Shown here: piece after piece, positions 26,101 through 40,000 of the stretch
Position numbering within the stretch: the stretch's first letter is position 1
Layout: each line of letters opens with the position of its first letter
Source: Nomia melanderi
Lineage: Eukaryota; Arthropoda; Insecta; Hymenoptera; Halictidae
Direction: 5' to 3'
Length of the DNA stretch: 64,000 nt
NCBI RefSeq assembly: GCF_051020985.1
Contig: NW_027475133.1
Span: forward strand, 372,001-436,000
Translations under genes and position numbers: made by a program
The notes under the pieces: model-generated
The model's database searches: none
Told to the model about the DNA's origin: nothing
The model's input: the letters and a program-made list of their open reading frames with translations, nothing else

Positions 26101-26364
26101 CCACGAGGGACCGAGAAAACCATCGACACATGGGGCCGGACTGCCAGGGTCAAGGAAATATCCAATATATATCTGGTGATATCTCGGGTGATATAAGTGA
26201 TAGCGCAATCAACCAAAGTGAATGATCTGCAGGAGGCCCGGGCGCATGAATGTGTGCGGCGGGAACGACCTCGGAACACCAGGGGCCGAGAAAACAAGCG
26301 TCTCATGCGGCCGGACACTCAGGGTCAGGGAAAAATCCAATATATATCTGGTGATATCTCGGGT
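23168..26364. repeat. Ten-monomer (1,751-bp) tandem HOR
   Basis: Unit 1 is 23168-24918; unit 2 starts at 24919 and stays in register to 26364. Both hold two type C monomers and a 176-bp monomer with an extra base in GAAATTCACCTGTCTC (about 23492 and 25243). A third partial relative of the C-containing part lies at about 28.5-29.3 kb. Confidence 0.9.
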
Positions 26365-27281
26365 GCTATTACAGTTAGCGCACTAAACCAAAGTCAATTA
26401 TCTGCAGGGAGACCGGGCGCATGAATCTGTGCAGCGGGAACGACCTCGGACCACCAGGGGTCGAGAAAACCACCGTCTCATGGGGCCGGACATTCAGGGT
26501 CAGGGAAAAATCCAATATAAATCTGGTGATATCTCGGGTGCTAATAGAGATAGCGCAATAAACCAAAGTGAATTATCTGCAGGAGGCCCTGGCGCATGAA
26601 TCTCTGCAGCGGGAACGACCTCGGAACACCAGGGGCCGAGAAAACCACCGTCTCATGGGGCCGGACACGCAGGGTCAGGGAAAAATCCAATATATATTTG
26701 GTGATATCTCAGGTGCTATTACAGATAGCGCGATAAATCAAAGTGCATTGTCTGCAGGAGGCCCTGGCGCATGAATGTGTGTAGCGGAAACGACCTCGGA
26801 CCACCAGGGGCCGAGAAAATCCCCGTCTCATGGGGCCGGACTGTCAGGGTCAGTGAAAAATCCAATATATATCTGGTGATATCTCGGGTGCTCTTACAGT
26901 TAGCGCACTAAACCAAAGTCAATTATCTGCAGGGAGACCGGGCGCATGAATCTGTGCAGCGGGAACGACCTCGGACCACCAGGGGCCGAGAAAACCACCG
27001 TCTCATGGGGCCGGACATTCAGGGTCAGGGAAAAATCCAATATAAATCTGGTGATATCTCGGGTGCTAATAGAGATAGCGCAATAAACCAAAGTGAATTA
27101 TCTGCAGGAGGCCCTGGCGCATGAATCTCTGCAGCGGGAACGACCTCGGAACACCAGGGGCCGAGAAAACCACCGTCTCATGGGGCCGGACACGCAGGGT
27201 CAGGGAAAAATCCAATATATATTTGGTGATATCTCAGGTGCTATTACAGATAGCGCGATAAATCAAAGTGCATTGTCTGCA
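26340..27281. repeat. Three-monomer (525-bp) tandem HOR
   Basis: Bases 26341-26756 recur at 26866-27281. Shared markers are ACAGTTAGCGCACTAAACC, GGGAGACCGGGCGC, CCAATATAAATC, a monomer with AATCTCTGCAGC, and TTTGGTGATATCTCAGG. A partial third copy of the first monomer begins at about 27585. Confidence 0.88.
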
Positions 27282-30218
27282 GGGAGCCCTGTCGCATGAA
27301 TCCGTGCAGCGGGCACGACCTCGGACCACCAGGGGCCGAGAAAACCACCGTCTCATGGGGCCGGACACTCAGGGTCAGGGAAGAATCCATTATATATCTG
27401 GTGATACCTCGGGTGCCATTAGAGATAGCGCGATAAATCAAAGTGCATTGTCTGCAGGAGGCCCTGGCGCATGAATGTGTGTAGCGGAAACGACCTCGGA
27501 CCACCAGGGGCCGAGAAAATCCCCGTCTCATGGGGCCGGACTGTCAGGGTCAGTGAAAAATCCAATATATATCTGGTGATATCTCGGGTGCTCTTACAGT
27601 TAGCGCACTAAACCAAAGTCAATTATCTGCAGGGAGACCGGGCGCATGAATCTGTGCAGCGGGAACGACCTCGGACCACCAGGGGCCGAGAAAACCACCG
27701 TCTCATGGGGCCGGACACGCAGGGTCAGGGAAAAATCCAATATATATAAGGTGATATCTCGGGTGCTATTACTGATAGCGCAATAAACCAAAGTGCATTG
27801 TCTGTACGATGCCCTGGCGCATGAATCTGTGCAGCGGGGACGACCTCGGACAACCAGGGACCGAGAAAACCACAGTCTCATGGGGCGGGACACTCAGGGT
27901 CAGGGAAAAATCAAGAATATATCTGGTGATATCTCGGGTGCTATTACAGATAGCGCAATAAATCAGAGTGCATTGTCTGTAGGAGGCCCTGGCGCATGAA
28001 TCTGTGAAGCGGGAACGACCTCGGACCACCAGGGGCCGAGAAAACCACCGTCTCATGGGGCCGGACACGCAGGGTCACGGAAAAATCCAATATATATCTG
28101 GTGATATCTCGGGTGCTATTACTGATAGCGCAATAAACCAAAGTGCATTGTCTGTACGATGCCCTGGCGCATGAATCTGTGCAATGGGATCGACCTCGGA
28201 CCACCAGGGGCCGAGAAAACCAGCATCTCATTGGGCCGGACACTCAGGGTCAGGGGAAAATCCAATATATATCTGCTGATATCTCGGGTGCTTTTAGAGA
28301 TACCGCAATAAACCAAAGTGAATTATCTGCAGGAGTCCCTGGCGCAGGCATCTGTGCTGCGGGGACGACCTCGGACAACCAGGGACCGAGAAAACCACAG
28401 TCTCATGGGGCGGGACACTCAGGGTCAGGGAAAAATCAAGAATATATCTGGTGATATCTCGGGTGCTATTACAGATAGCGCAATAAATCAGAGTGCATTG
28501 TCTGTAGGAGGCAATGGCGAATGAATCTGTGCAGCAGGAACGACGTCGGACCAGCAGGCGCCGAGAAAATTTCAGATATTTGGAATCCGTCACCCAAGGT
28601 CATGTTAAAATCCAGCATATATCTGGTGATATCTCGGGTGCCATTACAGATAGCGCAATTAATCAAAGTGCATTTTCAGCAGGAGGCACTGGCGAATGAA
28701 CCTGTTCAGCAGGAACGACCTCGGACCACCAGGCGCCGGGAAAATTTCAGATATTTGGAATCCGTCACCCAAGGTCATGTTAAAATCCAGCATATATCTG
28801 GTGATATCTCGGGTGCCACTACAGATAGCGCAATTAATCAAAGTGCATTGTCTGTAGGAGGCCCTGGCGCATGAACCTGTGCAGCGGGATCGACCTCGGA
28901 CCACCAGGGGCCGAGAAAACCACCGAAACATGGGGCCGGACTGTCAGGGTCAGGGAAAAATCAACTATATATCTGGTGATATGTCGGGTGCTATAACAGA
29001 TAGCGCAATAAACCAAAGTGAATTCTCTGCAGGGGGCCCTGGCGCATGAATCTGTGAAGCGGGAACGACCTCGGACTACCAGGGGCCGAGAAAACCACAG
29101 ACACATGGGGCCGTACTGTCATTGTCGGGGAAAAATCCAATATATATCTGGTGATATCTCGGGTGCTATTAGAGATAGGGCAATAAATCAAAGTGAATTA
29201 TCTGCATGGGGCCCTGGCGCATGAATCTGTGCAGCGGGATCGACCTCGGACCACGAGGGACCGAGAAAACCATCGACACATGGGGCCGGACTGCCAGGGT
29301 CAAGGAAATATCCAATATATATCCGGTGATATCTCGGGTGCTATTAGAGATAGCGCAATAAATCAAAGTGAATTATCTGCAGGGGGACCTGGAGCATGAA
29401 TCTGTGCAGCGGGAACGACCTCGGAAAACCAGGGGCCAAGAAAACCACCGTCTCATGGGGCCGGACACTCAGGGTCATGGAAAAATCCAATATATATCTG
29501 GTGATACCGCGGGTGCTATTAGAGATAGCGAAATAAACCAAAGTGCATTGTCTGCAGTTGGCCCTGGCGCATGAATCTGTGCAGCAGGAACGACCTCGGA
29601 CCACCAGGGGCCGAAAAAACCACCGTCTCATGGGGCCGGACATCAGGTTCAGGGAAAAATCAAATATATATCTGGTGATATCTCGGGTGCTATTAGAGAT
29701 AGCGCAATAAATCAAAGTGCATTGTCTGCAGGAGGCCCTGGCGCATGAATCTGTGCAGCGGAAACGACCTCGGACCGCCAGGGGCCGAGAAAATTACAGA
29801 TATTTGGAATCCGTCACCCAAGGTCATGTAAAAATCCAGCATATATCTGCTGATATCTCGGGTGCTATTCGAGATAGCGCAATAAATCAAAGTGCATTTT
29901 CTGTAGGAGGCACTGGCGCATGAATCTGTGCAGCGGGATCGACCTCGGACCACCAGGGGCCGAGAAAACCACCGACACATGTGGCCGGACACTCAGGTTC
30001 GGTGAAAAATCCAATATATATCTGGTGATATCTCGGGTGCTATTACAGATAGCGCAATAAATCAAAGTGTATTGTCTCTAGGAGGCCCTGGCGTATGAAT
30101 CTGTGCAGCGGGATCGACCTCGGACCACCAGGGGCCGAGAAGATCACTGTGTCATGGAGTCGGACACTCAGGGTCAGGAAAAAATCCAATATATATCTGG
30201 TGATATCTAGGGTGCCAT
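27282..30218. repeat. Mosaic segment assembled from upstream block types
   Basis: About 17 monomers. Parts resemble 16.4-16.9 kb (GTACGATGCCC), 23.6-24.4 kb (C-type pair, CCGAAACATGG) and 18.8 kb (type B near 29.79 kb). A 1-base deletion lies at about 29641 (GGACATCAGG). One monomer near 28350 has GCGCAGGCATC where nearly all others have GCGCATG. Confidence 0.83.
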
Positions 30219-31762
30219 TACAGATAGCGCAATAAATCAAAGTGCATTGTCTCTAGGAGGCCCTGGCGCATGAATCTGTGCAGCGGGATCGACCTCGGAC
30301 CACCAGGGGCCGAGAAAATCACCGTCTCATGGGGCCGGCCTGTCAGGGTCAGGGAAAAATCCAATATATATCTGGTGATATCTCGGGTGCTATTAGAGAT
30401 AGCGCAATAAATCAAACTGAATTATCTGCAGGAGGCCCTGGGGCACGAATCTGTACAGCGGGAACGACCTCGGACCACCAGGGGCCGAGAAAATCACCGT
30501 CTCATGGGGCCGGACTGTCAGGGTCAGGGAAAAATCCAATATATATCTGGTGAAATCTCGGGTGCTATTACAGATAGCGCAATGAATCGAAGTGCATTGT
30601 CTGTAGGAGGCCCTGCCGCATCAATCTGGGCAGCGGGAACGACCTCGGACCACCGGAGGCCGAGAAAACCACAGTCTCATGGGGCCGGACACTCAGGGTC
30701 AGGGGAAAATCAAATATATATCTGGTGAAATCTCGGGTGCTATTACAGATAGCGCAATGAATCGAAGTGCATTGTCTGTAGGAGGCCCTGCCGCATCAAT
30801 CTGGGCAGCGGGAACGACCTCGGACCACCAGGAGCCGAGAAAACCACCGTCTCATGGGGCCGGACTCTCAGGGTAAGGGAAAAATCCAATATATATCTGG
30901 TGATATCTCGGGTGCTATTAGAGATAGCGCAATAAACCCAAGTGAATTATCTGCAGGAGGCCCTTGCGCATGAATCTGTGCAGCAGGAACGACATCGGAC
31001 CACCAGGGGCCGAGAAAATTACAGATTTTCGGAATCCGTCACACAATGTCATTTAAAAATCCAGCATATATCTGGTGATATCTCGGGTGCCACTAGAGAT
31101 AGCGCGATAAATCAAAGTGCATTGTCTGCAGGAGGCCCCTTGCGCATGAATCTGTGCAGCGGGATCGACCGCGGACCACCAGGGGCCGTGAAAACCACCG
31201 TCTCATGGGGCCGGACTGTCAGGGTCAGGGAAAAATCCAATATAAATCAGGTGATATCTCGGGTGCTATTACAGATAGCGCAATAAATCAAAGTGCATTG
31301 TCTGTAGGAGGCCCTGGCGCATGAATCTGTGCAGCTGCAACGATCTCGGACCACCAGGGGCCGAGAAAACCACAGTCTCATGGGGCCGGACACTCAGGGT
31401 CAGGGGAATATCCAATATATATCTGGTGATATCTCGGGTGCTATTACAGATAGCGCAATAAATCAAAGTGCATTGTCTCTAGGAGGCCCTGGCGCATGAA
31501 TCTGTGCAGCGGGATCGACCTCGGACCACCAGGGGCCGAGAAAATCACCGTCTCATGGGGCCGGCCTGTCAGGGTCAGGGAAAAATCCAATATATATCTG
31601 GTGATATCTCGGGTGCTATTAGAGATAGCGCAATAAATCAAACTGAATTATCTGCAGGAGGCCCTGGGGCACGAATCTGTACAGCGGGAACGACCTCGGA
31701 CCACCAGGGGCCGAGAAAATCACCGTCTCATGGGGCCGGACTGTCAGGGTCAGGGAAAAATC
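30219..31762. repeat. 318-bp block repeated 1,226 bp downstream
   Basis: Bases 30219-30536 match 31445-31762. Both have GTCTCTAGGAGG, GAGAAAATCACCGTCTC, GGCCGGCCTGTC, AATCAAACTGAATTATC and GGGGCACGAATCTGTACAGC. Between them lies a type A and B stretch like 11.0-11.5 kb with the GGAGGCCCCTTGCG insertion at about 31136, which makes the offset seven monomers plus one. Confidence 0.87.
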
Positions 31763-34700
31763 AAATATATATCTGGTGATATCTCGGGTGCTATTAGAGA
31801 TAGCGCAATAAATCAAAGTGCATTGTCTGCAGGAGGCCCTGGCGCATGAATCTGTGCAGCGGGATCGACCTCGGACCACCAGGGGCCGAGAAGATTACTG
31901 TGTCATGGAGTCGGACACTCAGGGTCAGGGAAAAATCCAATATATATCTGGTGATATCTCGGGTGCTATTAGAGATAGCGCAATAAATCAAACTGAATTA
32001 TCTGCAGGAGGCCCTGGCGCATGAATCTGTGCAGCGGGATCGACCTCGGACCACCAGGGGCCGAGAAAATCACGGTCTCATGGGGGCGGACAGTCAGTGT
32101 CAGGGAAAAATCCAATATATATCTGGTGATATATCGGGTGCTATTAGAGATAGCGCAATAAACCAAAGTGAATTATTTGTAGGAGGCCCTGGCGCATGAA
32201 TCTGTGCAGCGGGATCGACCGCGGACCACCAGGGGCCGAGAAAACCACCGTCTCATGGGACCGGACTGTCAGGGTCAGTGAAAAATCCAATATAAATCAG
32301 GTGATATCTCGGGTGCTATTACAGATAGCGCAATAAATCAAAGTGAATTATCTGCAGGGGGCCCTGGCGCATGAATCTGTGCAGCGGGATCGACCTCGGA
32401 CCACCAGGGGCCGAGAAAATCACGGTCTCATGGGGGCGGACAGTCAGTGTCAGGGAAAAATCCAATATATATCTGGTGATATCTCGGGTGCTATTACAGA
32501 TAGCGCAATAAATCAAAGTGAATTATCTGCAGGGGGCCCTGGCGCATGAATCTGTGCAGCGGGATCGACCTCGGACCACGAGGCACCGAGAAAACCATCG
32601 ACACATGGGGCCGGACTGTCAGGGTCAAGAATAAATCCAATATGTATCTGGTGATATCTCGGGTGCTATTACAGATAGCGCAATAAATCGAAGTGAAATA
32701 TTTGCAGGGGGCCCGGGCGCGTGAATCTGTGCAGCGGGATCGACCTCGGACCATGAGGTACCGAGAAAACCATCGACACATGGGGCCGGACTGTCAGGGT
32801 CAGGGAAAAATCCAATATAAATCAGGTGATATCTCGGGTGCTATTACAGATAGCGCAATAAATCAAAGTGCATTGTCTGTAGGAGGCCCTGGCGCATGAA
32901 TCTGTGCAGCTGCAACGATCTCGGACCACCAGGGGCCGAGAAAACCACAGTCTCATGGGGCCGGACACTCAGGGTCAGGGGAATATCCAATATATATCTG
33001 CTGATATCTCGGGTGCTATTACAGATAGCGCAATAAACCAAAGTGAATTATCTGCCGGAGGCCCTGGCGCAAGAATCTGTGCAGCGGGAACGACCTCGGA
33101 CCACCAGGAGCCGAGAAAACCACCGTCTCATGGGGCCGGACACTCAAGGTGAGGGGAAAATCCAATATATATCTGGTGATATCTCGGGTGCTATTAGAGA
33201 TAGCGCAATAAACCAAAGTGCATTGTCTGTTGGAGGCCCTGGCGCATGAATCTGTGCAGCGGGAACGACCTCGGACCACCAGGGGCCGAGGAAACCACCG
33301 TCTCATGGGACAGGACACTCAGGGTCAGGGAAAAATCCAATATATATCTGGTGATATCTCGGGTGCTATTAGAGATAGCATAATAAACCAAAGTGCATTG
33401 TCTGCAGGAGGCCCTGGCGCATGAATCTGTGCAGCGGGAACGACCTCGAACCACCAGGGGCCGAGAAAACCACCGTCTCATGGAGTAGGACACTCAGGGT
33501 CAGGGAAAAATCCAATATATATCTGGTGATATCTCGGGTGCTATTACAGATAGCGCAATAGATCAAAGTGCATTGTCTGTAGGAGGCCCTGGCGCATGAA
33601 TCTCTGCAGCGGGAATGACCTCGGCCCACCAGGGGCCGAGAAAACCACCGTCTCATGGGGTCGGACATTCAGGGTCAGGGAAAAAACTAATACATATCTG
33701 GTGATATCTCGGGTGCTATTACAGATAGCGCAATAAATCAAAGTGCATTGTCTGTAGGAGGCTCTGGCGCATGAATCCGTGCAGCGGGAACGACTTCGGA
33801 TCACCAGGGGCCGAGAAAACCACCGTCTCATAGGACCGGACTGTCAGGGTCAGGGAAAAATCCATTATATATCTGGTGATATCTCGGGTGCTATTAGAGA
33901 TAGCGCTATAAACCAAAGTGAATTACGTATAGGAGGCCCTGGCGCATGAATCTGGGCAGCAGGAACGACCTCGGACCACCAGGGGCCGAGAAAACCACCG
34001 TCTCATGTGGCCGGACACTCAGGGTCAGGGGAAAATCCAATATATATCTGGTGATATCTCGGGTGCTATTACAGATAGCGCGATAAATCAAAGTGCATTG
34101 TCTGCAGGAAGCCCTGGCGCATGAATCCGTGCAGCGGGAACGACTTCGGATCACCAGGGGCCGAGAAAACCACCGTCTCATAGGACCGGACTGTCAGGGT
34201 CAGGGAAAAATCCATTATATATCTGGTGATATCTCGGGTGCCATTAGAGATAGCGCGATAAATCAAAGTGCATTGTCTGTAGGAGGCCCTGGCGCATGAA
34301 TCTGTGGAGCGGGAACGACCTCGGACCACCAGGGGCCGAGAAAATTACAGATTTTCGGTATCCGTCACACAATGTCATGTAAAAATCCAGCATATATCTG
34401 GTGATATCTCGGGTGCTATTACAGATGGCGCAATAAATCAAAGTGAATTATCTGCAGGAGGCCCTGCCGCTTGAATCTGGGCAGCGGGAACGACCTCGGA
34501 CCACCAGGGGCCGAGAAAACCATCGTCTCATGGGGCCGGACACTCAGGGTCAGGGAAAACTCCAATATATATCTGGTGATATCTCGGGTGCTATTAGAGA
34601 TAGCGCAATAAACCAAAGTGAATTATCTGCAGGAGGCCCTGCCGTATGAATCTGGGCAGCGGGAACGACCTCGGACCACCAGGGGCCGAGAAAACCACCG

Positions 34701-35974
34701 TCTCATGTGGCCGGACACTCAGGGTCAGGGGAAAATGCAATATATATCTGGTGATATCTCGGGTGCTATTAGAGATAGCGCAATAAACCAAAGTGAATTA
34801 TCTGCAGGAGGCCCTGGCGCATGAATCTGGGCAGCGGGAACGACCTCGGACCACCAGGGGCCGAGAAAACCGCCGACTCATGTGGCCGGACACTCAGGCT
34901 CAGGGGAAAATCCAATATATATCTGGTGAGATCTCGGGTGCTATTACAGATAGCGCGATAAATCAAAGTGCATTGTCTGCAGGAAGCCCTGGCGCATGAA
35001 TCCGTGCAGCGGGAACGACCTCGGACCACCAGGGGCCTAGAAACCCACCGTCTCATAGGACCGGACACTCAGGGTCAGGGAAATATCCGATATACATCTG
35101 GTGATATCTCGGGTGCTATTACAGATAGTGCAATAAATCAATGTGCATTGTCTGTAGGAGGCCCATGCGCATGAATCTGGGCAGCGGGAACGACCTCGGA
35201 CCACCAGGGGCCGAGAAAACCACCGTCTCATGTGGCCGGACACTCAGGGTCAGGGGAAAATCCAATATATATCTGGTGATATGTCGGGTGCTATTACAGA
35301 TAGCGCGATAAATCAAAGTGCATTGTCTGCAGGAAGCCCTGGCGCATGAATCCGTGCAGCGGGAACGACTTCGGATCACCAGGGGCCGAGAAAACCACCG
35401 TCTCATGGGGCCGGACTGTCAGGGTCAGGGAAAAATCCATTATATATCTGGTGATATCTCGGGTGCCATTAGAGATAGCGCGATAAATCAAAGTGAATTA
35501 TCTGCAGGAGGCCCTGGCGCATGAATCTGTGCAGCGGGAACGACGTCGGACCACCAGGGGCCGAGAAAACCACCGTCTCATGGGGCCGGACACTCAGGGT
35601 CAGGGAAAAATCCAATATACATCTGGTGATATCTCGGGTGCTATTACAGATAGTGCAATAAATCAATGTGCATTGTCTGTAGGAGGACCTGGCGCATGAA
35701 TCTGGTCAGCGGGAACGACCTCGGACCACCAGGGGCCGAGAAAACCACAGTCTCATGGGGCCGGACACTCAGGGTCAGGGAAAAATCAAATGTATATCTG
35801 GTGATATCTCGGGTGCTATTACAGATAGCGCAATAAACCAAAGTGAATTATATGCAGGAGGCCCTGGCGCATGAATCTGTGCAGCGGGAACGACCTCGGA
35901 CCACCAGGGGCCGAGAAAACCACCGTCTCATGGGGCCGGAAACTCAGGGTCAGGGAAAAATCCAATATATATCT
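31763..35974. repeat. Transition zone before the homogeneous right half
   Basis: About 24 monomers. Left part: GGGATCGACC variants with GTCATGGAGTCGG or GGGGGCGGACAG. From about 33.7 kb the monomers that dominate the right half appear, including GACTTCGGATCACC sites at 33794, 34144 and 35369 and one type B monomer near 34.35 kb. About 34,000-34,600 is a partial relative of the cassette first seen in full at 35975. Confidence 0.83.
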
Positions 35975-37010
35975 GGCGATATCTAGGGTGCCATTAGAGA
36001 TAGCGCGATAAATCAAAATTCATTCTCTGTAGGAGGCCCTGCCGCATGAATCTGGGCAGCGGGAACGACCTCTGACCACGAGGGGCCGAGAAAACTACAG
36101 TCTCATGGGGCCAGACACTCAGGGTCAGGGAAAAATCCAATATATATCTGGTGATATTCCGGGTGCTATTAGAGATAGCGCAATAAACCAAAGTAAATTA
36201 TCTGCAGGAGGCCCTGCCGCATTAATCTGGGCAGCGGGAACGACCTCGGACCACAAGGGGCCGAGAAAACCACCGTCTCATGGTGCCGGACACTCAGGGT
36301 CAGGGAAAAATCCAATATATATCTGGTGATATCTCGGGTGCTATTACAGAGAGCGCAATAAATCAGAGTGCATTGTCTGTAGGAGGCCCTGGCGCATGAA
36401 TCTGGGCAGCGGGAACGACCTCGGACCACCAGGGGCCGAGAAAACCACCGTCTCATGTGGCCGGACACTCAGGGTCAGGGGAAAATCCAATATATATCTG
36501 GTGATATGTCGGGTGCTATTACAGATAGCGCGATAAATCAAAGTGCATTGTCTGCAGGAAGCCCTGGCGCATGAATCCGTGCAGCGGGAACGACTTCGGA
36601 TCACCAGGGGCCGAGAAAACCACCGTCTCATGGGGCCGGACTGTCAGGGTCAGGGAAAAATCCATTATATATCTGGTGATATCTCGGGTGCCATTAGAGA
36701 TAGCGCGATAAATCAAAGTGCATTGTCTGCAGGAGGCCCTGGCGCATGAATCTGTGGAGCGGGAACGACCTCGGACCACCAGGGGCCGAGAAAATTACAG
36801 ATTTTCGGTATCCGTCACACAATGTCATGTAAAAATCCAGCATATATCTGGTGATATCTCGGGTGCTATTACAGATGGCGCAATAAATCAAAGTGAATTA
36901 TCTGCAGGAGGCCCTGCCGCTTGAATCTGGGCAGCGGGAACGACCTCGGACCACCAGGGGCCGAGAAAACCATCGTCTCATGGGGCCGGACACTCAGGGT
37001 CAGGGAAAAC
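35975..37010. repeat. Recurrent cassette, copy 1 (about six monomers)
   Basis: The ordered monomers are recognisable by: GGCGATATCTAGGGTGCC with AATTCATTCTCTGTAGG; CCACGAGGGG with AAAACTACAG; ATTCCGGGTGC with AGTAAATTATC, CGCATTAATC and CCACAAGGGG; AGAGAGCGC with AATCAGAG; GATATGTCGGG then GACTTCGGATCACC; CCATTAGAGATAGCGCG; then a type B monomer followed by CCGCTTGAATC. The near-CENP-B-box starts 619 bases and the B block 820 bases from the cassette start. Seven full or nearly full copies exist, with start-to-start spacings of 4,199, 3,150, 2,624, 5,422, 2,624 and 6,297 bp, all close to multiples of 175. Confidence 0.92.
36594..36610 (+). promoter_or_regulatory. Near-CENP-B-box motif (8 of 9 core bases)
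   Basis: The 17 bases CTTCGGATCACCAGGGG fit the core nTTCGnnnnAnnCGGGn at eight of nine fixed positions; the only miss is A for C in CGGG. Similar sites start at 12442, 19617, 21717, 33794, 34144, 35369, 40793, 43943, 46567, 51989, 54613, 60910 and 61794. The array consensus (CCTCGGACCACCAGGGG) matches seven of nine. CENP-B binding is known for mammalian satellites; whether a homologue exists in this species is unknown, and a missing core base may abolish binding. Confidence 0.4.
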
Positions 37011-40000
37011 TCCAATATATATCTGGTGATATCTCGGGTGCTATTAGAGATAGCGCAATAAACCAAAGTGAATTATCTGCAGGAGGCCCTGCCGCATGAA
37101 TCTGGGCAGCGGAAACGACCTGGGACCACCAGGGGCCGAGAAAACCACCGTCTCATGTGGCCGGACACTCAGGGTCAGGGGAAAATGCAATATATATCTG
37201 GTGATATCTCGGGTGCTATTAGAGATAGCGCAATAAACCAAAGTGAATTATCTGCAGGAGGCCCCGGCGCATGAATCTGTGCAGCGGGAACGACCTCAGA
37301 CGACCAGGGGCCGAGAAAACCACCGTCTCATGGGGCCGGACACTCAGGGCCAGGGAAAAATCCAATATATATCTGGTGATATCTCGGGTGCTATTACAGA
37401 TAGCGCAATAAATCAAAGTGCATTGTCTGTGGGAGGCCCTGGCGCATGAATCTCTGCAGCGGGAACGACCTCGGACCACCAGGGGCCGAGAAACCCACAG
37501 TCTCATGGGGCCAGACACTCAGGTTCAGGGAAAAATACAATATATATCTGGTGATATCTCGGGTGCTATTAGAGATAGCGCAATAAACCAAAGTGAATTA
37601 TCTGCAGGAGGCCCTGGCGCATGAATCTGTGCAGCGGGAATGACCTCGGACCACCAGGGGCCGAGAAAACCACCGTCTCATGGGGCCGGACACTCAGGGT
37701 CAGGGAAAAATCCAATATACATCTGGTGATATCTCGGGTGCTATTACAGATAGTGCAATAAATCAATGTGCATTGTCTGTAGGAGGCCCATGCGCATGAA
37801 TCTGGGCAGCGGGAACGACCTCGGACCACCAGGGGCCGAGAAAACCACCGTCTCATGTGGTCGGACACTCAGGGTCAGGGGAAAATCCAATATATATCTG
37901 GTGATATCTCGGGTGCTATTACAGATGGCGCAATAAATCAAAGTGCATTGTCTGTAGGAGGCCCTGGCGCATGAATCTGTGCAGCGGGAACGACGTCGGA
38001 CCACCAGGGGCCGAGAAAACCACCGTCTCATGGGGCCGGACACTCAGGGTCAGGGAAAAATCCAATACACATCTGGTGATATCTAGGGTGCTATTACAGA
38101 TAGTGAAATAAATCAATGTGCATTGTCTGTAGGAGGCCCTGGCGCATGAATCTGGTCAGCGGGAACGACCTCAGACCACCAGGGGCCGAGAAGACCACAG
38201 TCTCATGGGGCCGGACACAGAGGGTCAGGGGAAAATCCAATATATGTCTGGTGATATCTCGGGTGCTATTAGAGATAGCGCAATAAACCAAAGTGAATTA
38301 TCTGCAGGAGGCCCTGGCGCATGAATCTGGTCAGCGGGAACGACCTCGGACTACCAGGGGCCGAGAAAACCACAGTCTCATGGGGCCGGACACTCAGGGT
38401 CAGGGGAAAATCCAATATATGTCTGGTGATATCTCGGGTCCTATTAGAGATAGCGCAATAAACCAAAGTGAATTATCTGCAGGAGGCCCTGGCGCATGAA
38501 TCTGTGCAGCGGGAACGACCTCGGACCACCAGGGGCCGAGAAAACCACCGTCTCATGGGGCCGGACTGTCAGGGTCAGGGAAAAATCCATTATATATCTG
38601 GTGATATCTCGGGTGCCATTAGAGATAGCGCGATAAATCAAAGTGCATTGTCTGCAGGAGGCCCTGGCGCATGAATCTGTGGAGCGGGAACGACCTCGGA
38701 CCACCAGGGGCCGAGAAAATTACAGATTTTCGGTATCCGTCACACAATGTCATGTAAAAATCCAGCATATATCTGGTGATATCTCGGGTGCTATTACAGA
38801 TGGCGCAATAAATCAAAGTGAATTATCTGCAGGAGGCCCTGCCGCTTGAATCTGGGCAGCGGGAACGACCTCGGACCACCAGGGGCCGAGAAAACCACCG
38901 TCTCATGGGGCCGGGCGCTCAGGGTCAGGGAAAAATCAAATATATATCTGGCGATATATAGGGTGCTATTACAGATAGCGCACTAAATCAAAGTGCATTG
39001 TCTGCAGGAGGCCCTGGCGCATGCATCTGTGCAGCGGGAACGACTCGGACCACCAGGGGCCGAGAAAACCACCGTCTCATGTGGTCGGACACTCAGGGTC
39101 AGGGGAAAATCCAATATATATCTGGTGATATCTCGGGTGCTATTACAGATGGCGCAATAAATCAAAGTGCATTGTCTGTAGGAGGCCCTGGCGCATGAAT
39201 CCGTGCAGCGGGAACGACCTCGGACCACCAGGGGCCGAGAAACCCACCGTCTCATTGGACCGGACACTCAGGGTCAGGGAAAAATCAAATATATATCTGG
39301 TGATACATAGGGTGCTATTACAGATAGCGCAATAAATCAAAGTGCATTGTCTTTAGGAGGCCCTTGCGCATGAATCTGGGCAGCGGGAACGACCTCGGAC
39401 CACCAGGGGCCGAGAAAACCACAGTCTCATGGGGCCGGACACTCAGGGTCAGGGGAAAATCCAATATATGTCTGGTGATATCTCGGGTGCTATTAGAGAT
39501 AGCGCAATAAACCAAAGTGCATTGTCTGTGGGAGGCCCTGGCGCATGAATCTCTGCAGCGGGAACGACCTCGGACCACCAGGGGCCGAGAAACCCACAGT
39601 CTCATGGGGCCAGACACTCAGGTTCAGGGAAAAATACAATATATATCTGGTGATATCTCGGGTGCTATTAGAGATAGCGCAATAAACCAAAGTGAATTAT
39701 CTGCAGGAGGCCCTGGCGCATGAATCTGTGCAGCGGGAATGACCTCGGACCACCAGGGGCCGAGAAAACCACCGTCTCATGGGGCCGGACACTCAGGGTC
39801 AGGGAAAAATCCAATATACATCTGGTGATATCTCGGGTGCTATTACAGATAGTGCAATAAATCAATGTGCATTGTCTGTAGGAGGCCCATGCGCATGAAT
39901 CTGGGCAGCGGGAACGACCTCGGACCACCAGGGGCCGAGAAAACCACCGTCTCATGGGGCCGGACTGTCAGGGTCAGGGAAAAATCCAATATATATGTGG

